NCBI GenBank assembly: GCA_022036555.1 | Contig: CM039128.1 | Span: forward strand, 992,001-1,056,000 | Source: Microstegium vimineum | Taxonomy: Eukaryota > Streptophyta > Magnoliopsida > Poales > Poaceae | Direction: 5' to 3' | DNA: 64,000 bases | Shown here: positions 54,101 through 64,000 of the stretch, one piece after another | How positions within the stretch are numbered: position 1 is the stretch's first letter | Layout: every line of letters begins with the position of its first letter | The notes under the pieces: generated by a model | What the model was told of the DNA's origin: nothing | What the model saw: only the letters and a program-made list of their open reading frames with translations | Database searches by the model: none | Translations under genes and position numbers: made by a program

Positions 54101-57100
54101 GCACCTTCTGTATAACCCGGCACCCATACATCTGAAGACTAAGAGCAAGGACGCGTCCAATAAGCTGACCAGCCAATTCCTTTATCTGGGCAGTGCTTCC
54201 ATGCTCAAAAAACTGAGAGAAAAACGGAGCATTGAGTTAAGAAAAGATACAAGACAGCTACAACTACAAACAGATATCTGAGCAGCACTTCAGTACCCTA
54301 CCTTTTGAACAACATAATTTCCAAATACATCAGTCATTAATGTGAGAGCTTGAGGCATGATTTCTGAAAAAACCATGTCTTTTTCTTCAGTACTGGCTGT
54401 TTCTAGCTTCTGTTGTATGAACCGGCTCCCATATTGATCAGCACTACAAAATATTCAAAAATTAGTAGGATGATTTGCATGTTACACTATTATCATGATT
54501 CTAGAAACATCAACGAGAAAGAGGTGTACCTAAACTCAACAACATGGCCAGCTATTTCAGAGAGCTCATATGATTTACTTTTGTTGCTCTTGAATTCCTC
54601 CAGAAGCGAGGGCATCAAATTGGCATCCATCTTTCCACCCATGCCTGAATTCCATGAGCCAAAGGAACTACCGAAGTTTCTCATTCCTGATGGAAAGCGC
54701 ATGCTGCGCTCACCATGCCTAAGTGGACTGCCTGGTGCAATAGGTGAAGACGGGAGAACAGGACTTGTCAACGGACTTCCACCATAACCAAGGTTAAATC
54801 CAAGATTGCCATAGTAACCATATTGCTTTTGTGACTGAAGTAAAGGGCCAAGGTTAGCTTTCTGAGTACCAAGTAAGTCCATGTAAGAATTTCCCAGATG
54901 GCCCCTGTCCATTAGCGGATCATCACAGGTAGCTGCAAGTTGAGCAAGGTACTGGATATACACTGGGTCAATAGAAGTCTGGAGAGAAGGTGACCCAGTT
55001 GGACTTCCAAGTCCATTATAGTTTAGCATATTAGACATACCAGCTAAATTTTGTCGAGAAGATACAGTCCCTCCAGGGGATCTAGAACCAATCCTAGGGG
55101 AAGCAAAACCAGATCCAAGAGACAAACTGTCAAAAGATGTGAAACTGCCAGCATTAATCTGGTTTCTCATTGTAGATGAATTGGCCAAATTGGTAGAATA
55201 TCCATCAGGGAACTTAGATTGTCCGTGCTCAGGACGTCTCATGTAGTGCTGCTGATTGCCATTTGCTTGGTCACCCTGTCGATCAAAAAGGAACTTCTGG
55301 ACATTGTCGACATCCTGATAGAGCTGAGACTGGTCCATAGTTTGCCCACTCATTGCCCTAGATGATAAGTTCATCCCAGATAAAGCAGCCACCAGATCAT
55401 CAGATTCGCCGATTGCGGATGAACTACGACGGAAAGAAGAGGAACCACCATTGATCTTCTTATCGGTGTTACCAACTTTGACACCAATTGGAGGCAGGAT
55501 TGGACTAGGGGCCCTCCTCACAAGCTCAGGATCTGGAGATGCACTCCTAGAAAGAGATGACCCTAACATAGAAGCAAATGCATTTGGTGGCAGATCATTG
55601 TTCTGAATTTCATCCAAGCTCCGTAAACTATTGCTAGAGTGCAGGCCTCCAATAGTTCCAGGTCCACGATTTAGAGCATAATGTATTCCAGAAGAACCTA
55701 GTAAGTCATTACTATTGTGGCTGGCAGTATGCCTATCCATATCACGCTGATACGAGTCCTCCTGCACCATTTACAAAAAGTACAAGTCTGATGTTAGATC
55801 AAACGAAACAGAAGGAATGAGTAAAAGTCCAAGGGGGGAAAAGAACCTTATAGTGCTTAATGCAGGGTTTCAAGAATTTTACAATACCAATCATCAATAA
55901 ATAAAGATTGACAAATGGAACCAGAAAATTTAGAAGGTTCTCTGTATGCACTTATGCAGAATATGGCTCACTGATGCACACATGTTGAAACGGATAGGCT
56001 ACAGCAACAGGTGCATCCAAGCATTTTGCAAGTGAAATATGAAACAATGCTTGTCGTTGTCCGTTACACAGTTCTCAAAACCAGAAAGCATGAACTGCTC
56101 CGAAACTAGACTAGTTTATTCCATCATAAATGGAAAAATGTTTGTCGTTGTCCGTTAGACATTTCTCAAAAACCAGAAAGCATGAACTGCTCCGGAACTA
56201 TATTAGTTTATTCCATCATAAATGGAACAATGTTTGTCGTGATCCAGTAGACATTTCTCAAAACCAGAAATCATGAACTGCTCCAGAACTATATTAGTTT
56301 ATTCCATCATAAATGGAACAATATTTGTCGTGTTTCACTAGACAGTTCTGAAAACCAGAGAGCATGAACTGCTCCGGGACTAGATTAGTTTATTCAATCA
56401 CAACGTGTATGTGTATTATATCATAAATGGAACAAATGTTTGTCGTGATCCAGTAGACATTTCACGAAGTAGATTCATTTCCACCATAACGTTTATTCCA
56501 TCATAGCATCACTAGTAACGGTTTAACGTCACAATCAGGAAAGTCAGCTGAAAAAATACTACTTAGGCCTCCAAAGTCAAATAGGGTAAGAAGGCGTTTT
56601 TTTTTCATTATGTGCGTTACCTATCTTCATGTAAATAGATTTCGCTACGTCTACGTATCCATGAAGAAGCACGACTCCAACAAACCAATAGATCACATAA
56701 CTGCAAGACAAAGACATCACACGGGTCTAAAGTGCAATCACGCATACATACTACGCAGAGCGTGCACAAAGACTGGATAACCTAATAAGTATATGTCAAA
56801 CATACTAAGCAAATCTAGGATACTTCAGCGCTAGATATATATAGATAGTCCACTATAAGTGGAGTGAACTCAAGACTTATCACTCATCAGTCAAGAAACA
56901 GGAGCAACTAGTACAAGGTCAAAGACATATATTAGCACAGAAGGGGAGAAAAGATTCGATCTTTCAACCTGAAAGACGGTGGAGAAGCTCCTCTGGCGAC
57001 CAAGATCGATCCCAGGTAAGCCGACGGTCCCATCAGCAGCCATCACCTGCTGCTGCTGCCTCCTACCGTCCCCGATCCCACCAAACCCCGCTCCGGAAGA

Positions 57101-57391
57101 GCGGAGGCGGTGGTGCGAGGAGGAGCGCCAGTCCTCCTTGGAGAGGAGCGGCGGCGGGAGGCGAGGGTTGAGGTGCGCATTGGAGTAGTAATAGCTCTGA
57201 TACGCCGGGTCAGACCGCAGTTCATCGTCCACGAGCAGTCCGCCGGCGGCGACGGCCGCGCCAAGTGCGCCTTCAACGGTGGGCGGCGCGGAGCCGCTAC
57301 GGAAGACCTCGAAGTCGCCGCGGTCGGCATCCACGGCCCCGAACGCCGCCGCCACCGCCTCGCCGCCGCGCGCCGCCATCTCGGTCACCAT
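51153..57391 (-). CDS. PUM: Pumilio-family RNA-binding protein, nine exons, 879 residues
   Basis: Exons read from GT-AG sites are 57391-56969, 55761-54530, 54443-54302, 54212-54105, 53679-53467, 53372-53262, 51813-51619, 51472-51298 and 51193-51153 (2640 bp, all phases consistent). The N-terminal two thirds are Ser/Gly/Asn-rich and disordered (RSGSAPPTVEGALGA motif typical of plant PUM). The C-terminal Pumilio homology domain has eight Puf repeats whose RNA-contact cores read SRFIQ, NYVVQ, CRVIQ, NHVIQ, CRVIQ, NYVVQ, SNVVE and NYVVQ. That is the canonical code for UGUA-type 3'UTR elements. The protein ends KLVAAGEKRLGLQ. Known role: cytoplasmic post-transcriptional repressor or destabiliser of target mRNAs. 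A second in-frame Met (MAARGG) is four codons in. Intron 1 holds a 91 bp minisatellite and intron 6 the source of the 47.5 kb duplication. The gene is intact and unlike the surrounding defence array. Confidence 0.95.
56045..56475. repeat. 91 bp minisatellite in Pumilio intron 1
   Basis: About five units start near 56051, 56142, 56234, 56325 and 56440. Each has ttgtcgtg-tcc, agacatttctcaaaaccaga, catgaactgctcc and tttattccatcataaatgg. The fourth unit has a ~24 bp insertion (acgtgtatgtgtattat). Divergence between units is about 5-10% by eye. Confidence 0.85.
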
Positions 57392-57830
57392 CGCCGCGGG
57401 GGTGAAAGTGAAGAGGCAAAAACAAAAAGGCTAGATCTTTAAGTCCGCCACACTAGAACCCCGCCATTACCGCGCTCCGGAGGCGAGACTGAATCTTTCA
57501 GCGCCGGAATGAGCGGAGAAGAAGGCGGCGGATGGAACCGGGTTGGGAAGGGTGGTCAGAGCGGGCGAATCGGGGGGACGGCGGCGTCCATCTGCGGAGG
57601 GGGTGGGGTGTCCGAATTCGGCGGATTTGGGATTGGATTGGAGCGAGCTTCCACTTCACCTCCGAGTGGGGGTGTGCTGCGTGCGTGAGCAGTGGCGTGC
57701 TGGGGTAGTGGCCTGGGGGGAGAGGAAGAAGAGTAGAGAGTAGAGACTGGAGAAGAAATCAGTCAGAGGCCGGCTGCGGCTCGCTCGGTTAAGTACAACG
57801 GCTGGAACGAGGAGCGCCGTTGGATCTTGA
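57392..57830 (-). promoter_or_regulatory. GC-rich promoter/5' leader region of the Pumilio gene
   Basis: CpG-rich DNA upstream of the first ATG with no TATA box, typical of a broadly expressed plant gene. The exact transcription start and any leader intron cannot be set from the sequence. Confidence 0.5.
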
Positions 57831-58769
57831 GATGGACGGTTGAGATCTGCCTGAGGGCTTTGGGTCCGCTAGGGTTTTGTTGTCTCACGGTACAGTCATC
57901 ATCCCTGCTCTGCTCTAGAGAGAGATTGAGAGCTGCCAAAGCCTTTTTTGTTTACTGTACTGTGGTAGCGTACTTGTTTAGAAATGGAAACTTTGGTGGT
58001 GGTGATAGCAGTGCATATATACATAGCAGTATTATAGGTGTTTGTAGAAATGCATATGCTGTTCTTGGTTTGGTGATTGAATTGAAAGAGGAAAAGTTTT
58101 TGGGAGCGGTCAGTTTCCGTTATCCAAACCAAAAGTGCAATCTTCCTTCTTCTTCTGCTTTTTCTTCGTTCATTCAGATGGCGTAAGATTCTTCTTCCTT
58201 TTTTTCCGGCAGAGGATTAAAGGCAGAGTTGTGCATATTGTGTGCCCTGATTAGATAGTGATACTACCATGGAAGGAAAATCAGTGGTAAACTCTAGCAA
58301 GGGAACCCAGCTCGGAATCTGAAACTGGAGGTACCTTTTGGAACATGGTTTTTTTTCATGTGTTTTACATGTAAAATTGCACTGTTTTGTATTTTAAAAA
58401 TTCAGGTTCTAAAGGTGGCTATGGGATTAGGTAAAAGTGAAACCGTAAAAAAAATGTCTATTTAGCATGGCTTCTTATCCTATTGCTCCGTTGAAATCGG
58501 AGCCAAAGGTAATAAGATCTTTATTCTTTATAAATTGTAGTCCCTCTTTCGTCCAACCAAAACGATCCGAGCTTCATTTCCTTAAACATTCAAAATTGTT
58601 CTAGCACATTTTCTGTGTATTAAAAAAGGTAAATACTTCATTATAACCGTCCGTGTTTTAGTTAGAGCGCACGTCTCCATCCCCTCACGTCCCATGCCCA
58701 CACCAGCACTCGCACCCGCACCCGTTGACAGTCTTCCACGTGTGTGCCTTCCATCTGTGGCTCCTCTCT

Positions 58770-58985
58770 CCTCTCCTCGATGACCTGCTCCCCAACTCCG
58801 GCGAGAGCGTGGGATCTGGCGGCGGCAATGACTCTCCTCTCCCTCCCTCCCCCCTCTCTCTATCGATGACCTCCTCCCCAACTCCGGCGAAAGCGAGGAT
58901 CTGGCGGCGGCAATGACTGTCCTCTCCCTTCCTCCCCCCATCTCTCTATCGATGACCTCCACCCCAACTCCGACGAGCAGATCCG
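58770..58985. repeat. ~88-95 bp tandem repeat, about 2.4 copies
   Basis: Copies begin gatgacctgctccccaactc (58779), gatgacctcctccccaactc and gatgacctccaccccaactc. Each is followed by cgg-gagagc, atctggcggcggcaatgact and ctctccct-cctcccccc. Confidence 0.8.
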
Positions 58986-58989
58986 ATGC

Positions 58990-59360
58990 CCATGGTAGAG
59001 ATCTGGCGACGGTCGTGGTGGATCTGGCCAGGTAGGTTCTCCTCCGATCTATGGTTCCGGCGAGTTTTCCCATGTCTTCTCCAACTTCGATGTGATATAG
59101 TGGCCGACCGAGGGAGGGAGGTAGGCCAGGCGGTGGGGAAAGTCGAAGGGCGGTTTAGGGGAGCTGACGGTAATAAGGGCAGTCGGGCCAGGTCAGGACG
59201 GGGGAGCTCCGGCCATGACGGCGACGGCAGTGGCGAGGAGGGAAAGAAGGTGGCGCCGCAGGTGAGCTAGGGTTTCGCCGGAGCTCTTTGTCCGCGGCCA
59301 CGGAGCTCCGGCGAAACCCTAGCTCGCTGCGGTGGGGGCGAGGGCTGAGGGCGAGGAGGA
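58990..59360. other. GC-rich segment with a 23 bp perfect hairpin
   Basis: 59264-59286 (gagctagggtttcgccgg-agctc) is the exact inverse complement of 59303-59325, with a 16 bp loop, and pairing continues weakly outward. The surrounding DNA has genic GC content but no recognisable coding frame. It may be a fragment of a gene leader. Confidence 0.6.
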
Positions 59361-60010
59361 AGAAGGCGTGAGGTAGGAGATGGCCATGTGTAGGCGTAAT
59401 TTAGTCGTGTCCATTAAAAAAAACTTATTTATTTTTGGGCTTCTTCGGCTCTTAGGGTCTGTTATGAAATTGGCATCGAAATCAAACAAACCCGAAACCA
59501 CACCAAAAGCAGGCTCACGGTAGTTGTTTTAGGGAAAATTTGACAGAACGCAAGAATAGAATGTTCAGTTCCGTTGTGAAGAAAATGATATAGAAAAATA
59601 GCAAGTCTGAGTTTGGAAGGGGGAGTGATGATGAGTACGTGCAGGGTGCAGGCAGGAGCAGGAGGCCGGCTGCAGCGCGTGCGTGCGTGCGTGCTGTCGC
59701 GTGGCCACTGGACCTACTGAAGAGTAGAGTAGAGAGACCCGCCACCACGTGACTGACGTTAACACCCTCCTATCCTATCCCCTATGCTGCATACTCCTAC
59801 TGTAGATTGATCATGGATTAACAGCAGTAACAACAGCCCAAAAATAATAACAGTGGGTTAAAAAAGCGGAGGAGGAGGAGGAGGGGATGACTTTTCCTTG
59901 GCAGCACCGCGTGCATCTCGAGGCGTCGTCCAACTGCTCCGCCACTCACGTCCTCTCATGCCTTTTTTTCTTCCTTGTCATGATTTTCTTCTCCTTCCTC
60001 TACATGATAC
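59360..60010. other. Intergenic, nothing recognised
   Basis: Mixed composition with a (gcgt)n-like word (gcgtgcgtgcgtgc near 59677) and a (gga)n run near 59868-59884. No gene is supported. Confidence 0.35.
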
Positions 60011-60015
60011 TATTA

Positions 60016-60227
60016 TACTCCCTCCGTATTGAGAATAGAAGACGTTTTAGACAAGATTTAAGTCAAACATTGGGAATATAAATCATCTATAACTTTTAAA
60101 TTGTTGAGTTTGCAAATGTAAAAATTATATGAATAGATTTGTCTTGAACTTTTTCATAAATATTTTTATGAAAACAAAGGGTCAAAGTTGTGATTTGAAG
60201 ACCGTGTCATTATCCTAAACAGAGTAA
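60016..60227. mobile_element. Stowaway-like MITE
   Basis: It begins actccctccgtattgag and ends with degenerate ctaaacagagtaa in a TA-rich site. The body contains gacgttttagacaa and gtcaaagttgtgatttgaa, as in grass Stowaway/Mariner MITEs. The right TIR is decayed. Confidence 0.6.
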
Positions 60228-60965
60228 TAATAATAATACAGTAGTAACAAAACAAAGCAAAGAAAGATCTTCTGTGTGTTCTGTATGACTTGGATTTGTA
60301 GTAGCTAGCACACGGAAAAAGAAAGGGTGGAAAAGATATGGATATGGAAATGGCTTAATCGGCGTGTCAAGTTAATTTTGTTCTTCTCATGATTTCTGGG
60401 GTTGATTAGTCATCTTATGTCATTTTGTGATAAGAAAAGATATATATTATAATTAATAAATTTAAATGAACAGGATACTTTAACATGCTTATGACTAACA
60501 AACGTAGGAGCAGGAGTACTCTTCAACAGCTAGCTAGCTAGCTAAAGAGGAAAATTATATATAGAGACCAACAAAGGAGTCAGGTCAATGGCATAGCCAG
60601 CCGAGATGAGCCGGCCAAAGGCTAAGCTACGACAGTAAAATATAATATAAGGAGGAGTCAGGCCAAGCCAGGCTCCTTTCAAGACAAAAAAAAAATAAAA
60701 AAATAAAATAAAATATCTCGACCATAGATATTTGGGTTATCATTTAATCAATGAGACAGTGGAGGGTTGGGTGCCGCAACAACTATGATGAAATAAATAA
60801 TATTTGGTAATAAAACTTTATCATAATTCATAAGTACTATAGAAAAGAAACGGGGTTCTCGTTGTTTTTTTTTTTGGGTTAGGATTGATGAAGATTAGTT
60901 CAACATGAATGCTTTTCCAAACAAACAATGAAACCCAGGTGCGGTTTTAGGACCATAAGTGACTA

Positions 60966-61254
60966 AGGCTAGTCTCAATAAAGAGTTTTGTGACGTTGTT
61001 TCCAAGACTGTCATGTCATACAAAATGAAATGAAACTCGGATTAAACAACCACTCTCAGTGGAGAGTTTCATTCTAGAGTTTAGCTGAGTCTATTAGCTG
61101 GTGCATCCAAGCACCTAGCTAAAGTTTAGCTATAAGACTTTTTAGCTAGCTAAAGTTTAACTCTGAAATTTTAGCTAGCTAAATTTTAGTTGGGTGTTTC
61201 CAAACAGAGCCTTAATGCGAATGAAACTCAAATGACACCCTTACTGAGACTGTC
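60966..61254. mobile_element. Nested MITEs
   Basis: The outer ends ggctagtctcaataaag and cttactgagactgtcc are imperfect inverted repeats. Inside, after gagtttcattc, another unit runs from about 61073 to 61210 with gtttagct/agctaaa repeats and a tttccaaacagagcc terminus. The outer body resumes with gaatgaaactcaaatgacac. Confidence 0.45.
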
Positions 61255-61259
61255 CTTCA

Positions 61260-62260
61260 TGACGAACTTGGGCTCCAAGAGATAGAGAGAGAAATATGAT
61301 AGTTACTGCATCGTAGTTTGCGACAAGTAGATTAACAACATTATTGTATAAAAGTGGAAGTGGTTTTAACTTTGATTAAACTTTGTGAGTTTAGAGACCT
61401 AATTGTTTGAGTTATTTTTTTGGTGGAATCTAAGTGGGTACACCGCACCATGAACAAACAAGCTTACCGCCGGTGAATGTTCTCTCATTTTTCTCTACTC
61501 GACTCGATGTGAGGAAAAATATATACAATAAAATAAAACAACTTTAGGAAAGCTTCGACAAAATGGGCCCAGAAGTATTGGTCCATCGTGACGGGCAAGC
61601 CCAAAGTGTCCTTCTAGATACAAAAACCCATCCATCGGTTATTCAAGATTACAGCCCAAGAGACCCGAGTAGCCACTACATGGGCCAAATTTGATATCTA
61701 TCGAGTTTGCAGCCCAACTGTATCATCATCTCTACCTTCCTCTCAATCAAAGAAAATAAATGAATTATACTTCCTTAATAAAACAAAGCAATGTTTACTG
61801 TCTCTAATAAACTACTACTAATAAGTACTAATAAAAAGTAAAGGAAAAAAGGATTCTTGCTCGTGAGCAGCGATAGTTTGTACCCCTGGTGGCTGGCATG
61901 TGTGAAAGTAAAACATGGAGTACGTAGCAGATATACTACGTGTGTCCGTGCATCCGTGCAATCATTAGAAGATTATTAATTGTAAGGGATTAGGATGATT
62001 GTACGTCTCCCAACACGTACATTTCAATCACTCATCCATCGATCAGGCTGTACATTAAATTAAATTATTGGAATCATGTCTTATCTCTCTCTACATTGCA
62101 AACCATGTTGGTATATAAGCTAAAGACTGAGGATCGAGTAACGTGCACTTGATAAAAACAAGTACTACTAACAGATCTTTTAGTTGGGATAAGTGAAAGG
62201 ATGAAATGAGTTTTAGATGCAAGAGTGTAGACATCTTCGGCTTGCTTCGTGGGAGTGACA
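61260..62260. other. Intergenic, nothing recognised
   Basis: AT-rich DNA between MITEs and the copia element. Short frames without recognisable motifs. Confidence 0.35.
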
Positions 62261-62265
62261 TCTTC

Positions 62266-62520
62266 TGTTGGAATTTATATGGGCTTGACCCAATAACAAA
62301 TTCAGAAATTATTGATAAATCCCAAATGCCCATGCATGAAAGCAAGAGGGGATGTGGGAACTATTTAGTACCACCTTGCTTGTGGAATTGGAGGTATTGG
62401 TTGGACCGGACTATATAACTAGACTATCGGTCACGCCAATATATCATAAAATTAAGAGCTAGAGTTTCTACCTCTTCTCGCTGTTGCGCCACCATAGCTA
62501 CTCCAGTCTGATCGTCGGCG
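62266..62520 (+). mobile_element. Probable 5' LTR of a Ty1-copia element
   Basis: It starts tgttggaatttatatgggc and contains accaccttgcttgtgg and a transcription-start-like ggactatataactagac. It lies 730 bp upstream of an open gag-pol frame. The LTR end and primer binding site could not be placed with confidence. Confidence 0.5.
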
Positions 62521-62997
62521 TGCACCGGCGACCGGGCGAGCAGGTCTCCGGAACCCTTGTCTTCGTGATCCTGCAGGGTTTTTGGAAAGTCAGGAGGTGC
62601 TACGTCCCGACGTATTCGTCGTCAGCTGAACCGAAGTCTACCGCCGCCGCTGATCGACATCGACGACATCGACATCATCTTTAACAACCTGAACGTTGCT
62701 CCATCGACACCTGCATCTTCGCCGTCTTCACCGCAATCTACTACTTCTACAACTAGTAGGTATAAACCTCGTGATCTAATCTTATCGTTCATATTGTTTA
62801 ATCTATCTAGTATACAAGCCATGTTTATGCTAGTTAACTTGAACATGCTATGTGATATGTGGTTTAATCATGTTAGTATGCAGTACATACTTATTCTAGT
62901 TCCTCGATCTGTCATGATTTATATTCTGGTATTAATCTGGAAATTGTCATATATTTCAACAATCCAAAAACCTTATTCTAGATTTCCAGAATTATCT

Positions 62998-64000
62998 ATG
63001 GCTAGTTTTGTTGACGCGTTGAAGCCAGAAAAGTTTAACGGTGCAAACTTTAAGAGGTGGTCCGTCAGGGTCACAGATTGGCTTACTGTCATGAAAGTTT
63101 TCTGGGTCAAAGATAGCTTGCCCGAGGGTAATATTTCTGATGAAGATCAAAGAAAATACCAGGAAGCTAATAAAATCTTTATGGGAGCTGTGCGTATTGT
63201 GGTGTCGGATCATATCTATGATGCCCTCATGCACTATGAAGATGCACAGTCTCTGTGGAACTATCTGAACTCCACCTATGGAGCTTCGGATGCAGACAAA
63301 GAGCTATATCTCATGGAGAGCTTCCATGACCATAAGATGGTTGGAAACAAATCTATAGTCGAGCAAGCTCATGAGGTGCAGCGCATGGCAAAGGAACTTG
63401 AGCTCCTTAAGTGTGTTATACCCGATGAATTTGTGGTTGGTTACATTATTGCAAAGTTGTCTTCTTCATGGAGGAAATTCGCCACAAGTCTTAAACACAA
63501 GAGACAGAAAATATCAGTTGAAAACCTGATAGCATCTCTTGATGTTGAAGAGAAGGCTCGGGCTAAAGATAACACTGAGAAGGGGAACGAGGATATAGCT
63601 AGTGCCCACTTTGTCCAGAGAAACCATGGCAAGAACAAAGTAAAGGTTAAGCTTTTCAATGCCAAATCAACTACTCCCTTCAAGAAGAAGAAGAAAGACA
63701 AAGCTGAGATGCCTTGCTTCACCTATGGAGAGCTTGGTCATTTTGCTAAAGACTGTCCGGAACGAGCGGACCGAAAAGAGAAAAAGAAGGTCAACCTCGT
63801 GACTACTAGCAAAACTGATGACGGGTATGGTAATTTCCCTACTGTACTATCAGTTTTTCAATCACCAAGTTGGTGGGTTGATATAGGTGCTAATATTCAC
63901 GTGTATGCTGATATCTTTTTGTTTTCTTCTTACCAGGGGCTCCAAGGTTCCTCCGTCCTAATGGGGAATGAGTCACATACTTCTGTTCGTGGTGTTGGCA
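62998..64000 (+). CDS. Ty1-copia gag-protease polyprotein, 5' part, runs off the window
   Basis: An open frame of more than 330 codons from ATG 62998 to the right edge. The gag part begins MASFVDALKPEKFNGANFKR and has LMESFHDHKMV and VEEKARAKD segments typical of UBN2-type copia gag. A zinc knuckle reads CFTYGELGHFAKDC, with Tyr in place of the second Cys of CX2C. The protease start reads WWVDIGANIHVYAD, with Ile replacing Thr of the catalytic DTG. LFSSYQ and VLMGNESH follow. The frame is uninterrupted, so the copy is young, but the two substitutions suggest it may not be autonomous. Pol lies beyond the window. Confidence 0.88.
   Translation, partial: MASFVDALKPEKFNGANFKRWSVRVTDWLTVMKVFWVKDSLPEGNISDEDQRKYQEANKIFMGAVRIVVSDHIYDALMHYEDAQSLWNYLNSTYGASDADKELYLMESFHDHKMVGNKSIVEQAHEVQRMAKELELLKCVIPDEFVVGYIIAKLSSSWRKFATSLKHKRQKISVENLIASLDVEEKARAKDNTEKGNEDIASAHFVQRNHGKNKVKVKLFNAKSTTPFKKKKKDKAEMPCFTYGELGHFAKDCPERADRKEKKKVNLVTTSKTDDGYGNFPTVLSVFQSPSWWVDIGANIHVYADIFLFSSYQGLQGSSVLMGNESHTSVRGVG

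Noticed and set aside
1..64000. CRISPR arrays, rRNA, tRNA
   Set aside because: No regularly spaced identical repeats with unique spacers and no tRNA or rRNA sequence was recognised by eye; a tRNAscan run was not possible.

Overview
This window looks like nuclear DNA from a grass, most likely a panicoid such as sorghum, maize, Miscanthus or sugarcane. The evidence is spliceosomal introns, CI-2-type (potato inhibitor I) protease inhibitor genes, a grass-type terpene synthase, plant L1 LINEs, CACTA ends with GCCGAG subterminal repeats, Stowaway/hAT-like MITEs, and Ty1-copia and Ty3-gypsy retroelements. The species cannot be fixed from the sequence alone. Every host gene recognised lies on the minus strand.

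The backbone is a tandem family of small single-exon potato-inhibitor-I genes, called here PI-1 to PI-9, at 8.6, 10.9, 14.0, 17.0, 19.7, 28.2, 36.1, 43.9 and 49.6 kb. PI-3, 4, 5, 6, 7 and 8 are open. PI-1 has frameshifts, PI-2 has lost its promoter and start codon, and PI-9 is broken by an inverted duplication. Flanking DNA shows at least two duplication units: an A type (PI-1 to PI-5, relics near 10.3 and 46.3 kb, and PI-9) and a B type (PI-6, 7, 8). The inferred reactive-site P1 residue differs in almost every copy (L, T, E, K, M, Q, R, M, S) on a conserved scaffold.

Two terpene synthase loci are interleaved with the inhibitors. The first five bear only exons 1-2 and reach the left edge (872-1631). 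The second (21625-26981) reconstructs as an unbroken seven-exon, 607-residue class I synthase with RDR, DDIFD and NSE motifs. Both have a Ser/Arg-rich N-terminal extension. Volatile or phytoalexin terpene synthesis and anti-herbivore protease inhibition are both defence outputs, so the region reads as a defence-gene neighbourhood; no P450 or other tailoring enzyme is visible.

From 51.2 to 57.4 kb lies a complete nine-exon Pumilio gene (879 residues, eight Puf repeats). A degenerate copy of its sixth exon and neighbouring intron sits about 5 kb away at 47.5-48.2 kb.

The rest is layered mobile DNA: a LINE at 3.7-6.2 kb; a 1.1 kb CACTA at 12.0-13.1 kb; a LINE fragment and solo LTR inside the terpene synthase introns and an 86 bp LINE tail in its promoter; a LINE in the 5' leader of PI-6; a 3.8 kb LTR-like element nested in a LINE (30-35 kb); a gypsy 5' LTR plus gag followed by composite GC-rich LTR material and a TRIM (37.2-42.8 kb); a long-TIR Mutator-like element (48.5-49.3 kb); and an open Ty1-copia gag-protease frame running off the right edge.
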